Part shown: positions 5,572-6,668 of the stretch, piece by piece | How positions within the stretch are numbered: the stretch's first letter is position 1 | Layout of the letters: every line of letters begins with the position of its first letter | NCBI GenBank assembly: GCA_004525465.1 | Contig: SPCN01000130.1 | Location: 1 to 6,668, forward strand | Source of the DNA: Chrysiogenales bacterium | GTDB taxonomy: Bacteria; Acidobacteriota; Aminicenantia; UBA2199 | Direction of reading: 5' to 3' | DNA: 6,668 nucleotides | Made by a program: the position numbers and the translations under genes | The notes under the pieces: generated by a model | Database searches by the model: none | The model's input: only the letters and a program-made list of their open reading frames with translations | What the model was told of the DNA's origin: nothing

Positions 5572-6668
5572 TCAGCGGTACATGCCCCTTCCCTGTTTGA
5601 AATAAGAGGGACGCGAGGGACCGGCAAATTGGCGCGGGCCGCTGCGGCGGTTGCGGTCGCCGCCATTCCCGCTTCGCGGCGTCTTGGGGGCGGGCCGGGC
5701 CTCGGCCCCGGTCGCCCGGCAGGCGGCTTCGGAATGGAAGTTGTGGGCGGTATCGACCGGAACCCCGACGCGGATCAGTTTCTCTATGCTGCGCAGAAAA
5801 TCGCGTTCACTGGCCGAACAGAACGAAACGGCGTCGCCGCCGGCTCCGGCCCGGGCCGTGCGGCCGATGCGGTGGATGTATACTTCGGGCTCCACGGGCA
5901 GGTCATAGTTGATGACATGGGAAATGCCGTCCACGTCCAGCCCGCGGGCGGCGATATCGGTGGCGACCAGCACGCGGATGCGTCCGTCCTTGAAACTGGC
6001 CAGCGCCTCGGTGCGCGCGCCCTGGCTCTTGTTGCCGTGGATGGCGGCGGCCGAGATGCCGGCGCCACTGAGTTTTTTTACCACCTTATTGGCCTGGTGC
6101 TTCATCTGGGTGAAAACAATGACACGGTCCCAGCGAGAATCGTCCAGCAGTCTGGTCAACAGGGCGTCCTTGTTGTTTTTGTCAACGAACATCACCCGCT
6201 GCACGATGCGTTCGACGGCCGGCGCTTCGTGGGCGATGGTCACGTGCACGGCGTCATGGACCAGGGTGCGGGCCAGGGCCACCACCTCGGGCTCCATGGT
6301 GGCCGAGAAAAAAAGCGACTGGCGTTGGCGCGGCAGCCTGGCAATGACTTTCTTGATGTCAGGAAAAAAACCCATGTCGAGCATGCGGTCGGCCTCGTCC
6401 AGGACGAATATTTCGATGGTGTCCAGGCTGACGTGGCCCTGCTGCATGAGATCGAGAAGCCGCCCCGGGGTCGCCACCAGGATGTCGAGCCCGCGGTTCA
6501 GGGCCTGGACCTGGGGAAGCTGGCTGACGCCTCCGAAAATAACGGCATGACGGAAACGCATATGGCGGCCGTAAGTGGAGGCGCTTTCATTGATCTGGGC
6601 CGCCAATTCCCGGGTTGGTGTCAGGACCAGGACGCGCGCCCGGCCGCGTTCCGGCTGCCGCTTATGCA
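5572..6668 (-). CDS. DEAD-box ATP-dependent RNA helicase, RhlE type, N-terminus cut off by the window edge
   Basis: The visible 364 residues run from just before motif Ia to the stop at 5572-5574. The Q motif and Walker A (motif I) lie beyond the right edge. Counting from the first complete codon at 6664, the motifs are: Ia PTRELAAQ (17-24), FGGV, Ib TPGRL (66-70), II DEAD in VLDEADRMLDMGF (90-93), III SAT (121-123), IV VIVFTQ (182-187), HGNKSQGAR, V VATDIAARGLDV (234-245) and VI HRIGRTARAG (265-274). All are intact, so the core should be active in ATP-driven RNA unwinding. KSQGAR and the short basic Gly/Arg-rich tail (RSGNGGDRNRRSGPRQF) fit RhlE-like helicases, which work in ribosome assembly and RNA turnover, often under cold stress. 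The gene precedes the WYL regulator on the same strand. The subfamily assignment is less sure than DEAD-box membership. Confidence 0.94.
   Translation of the reverse strand, partial: HKRQPERGRARVLVLTPTRELAAQINESASTYGRHMRFRHAVIFGGVSQLPQVQALNRGLDILVATPGRLLDLMQQGHVSLDTIEIFVLDEADRMLDMGFFPDIKKVIARLPRQRQSLFFSATMEPEVVALARTLVHDAVHVTIAHEAPAVERIVQRVMFVDKNNKDALLTRLLDDSRWDRVIVFTQMKHQANKVVKKLSGAGISAAAIHGNKSQGARTEALASFKDGRIRVLVATDIAARGLDVDGISHVINYDLPVEPEVYIHRIGRTARAGAGGDAVSFCSASERDFLRSIEKLIRVGVPVDTAHNFHSEAACRATGAEARPAPKTPRSGNGGDRNRRSGPRQFAGPSRPSYFKQGRGMYR

Noticed and set aside
5909..6550. 213-codon plus-strand frame opposite the helicase
   Set aside because: It is antisense to conserved helicase motifs, with Ser/Met-rich low-complexity translation and no ribosome binding site.

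Overview
The window is compact, fairly GC-rich bacterial chromosome with no mobile element, CRISPR array, tRNA or rRNA that I can see. It carries five protein genes: two are cut by the window ends, and three are complete. A secreted dipeptidyl-peptidase IV (family S9B), a membrane-anchored M23 peptidase and an RhlE-type DEAD-box helicase point to a Gram-negative-type bacterium that degrades peptides. The mixture would suit Acidobacteriota, Aminicenantes or Bacteroidota-like lineages. That placement is only inference from family content and base composition.

Layout from left to right: (1) 1-1841, minus strand, a secreted dipeptidyl-peptidase IV whose C-terminal catalytic part lies beyond the left edge; its best start is an ATA codon behind a good Shine-Dalgarno. 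(2) 1842-2105, a 264-nt non-coding gap with a 7-bp tandem repeat. (3) 2106-2969, minus, an unrecognised protein with about eight membrane helices. (4) 2970-3107, a divergent promoter region with two inverted repeats and a promoter-like element. (5) 3108-4421, plus, an anchored M23 metallopeptidase with intact zinc ligands. (6) 4431-5396, minus, a WYL-domain transcriptional regulator that converges on the peptidase gene with only 9 nt between the stop codons. (7) 5397-5571, a promoter and an inverted repeat. (8) 5572-6668, minus, a DEAD-box RNA helicase of RhlE type whose N-terminus lies beyond the right edge.

No obvious pathway links the genes; most look like independent housekeeping or secreted-enzyme units. 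The most notable pattern is in translation starts. The M23 and WYL genes each have a sigma70-like -10 element ending exactly 6 nt before the ATG, a 17-bp spacer to a possible -35, and no Shine-Dalgarno, which predicts leaderless mRNAs. The other two visible starts (membrane protein and dipeptidyl peptidase) each have a Shine-Dalgarno 7 nt before the start. I do not see strong evidence for a novel multi-gene system.
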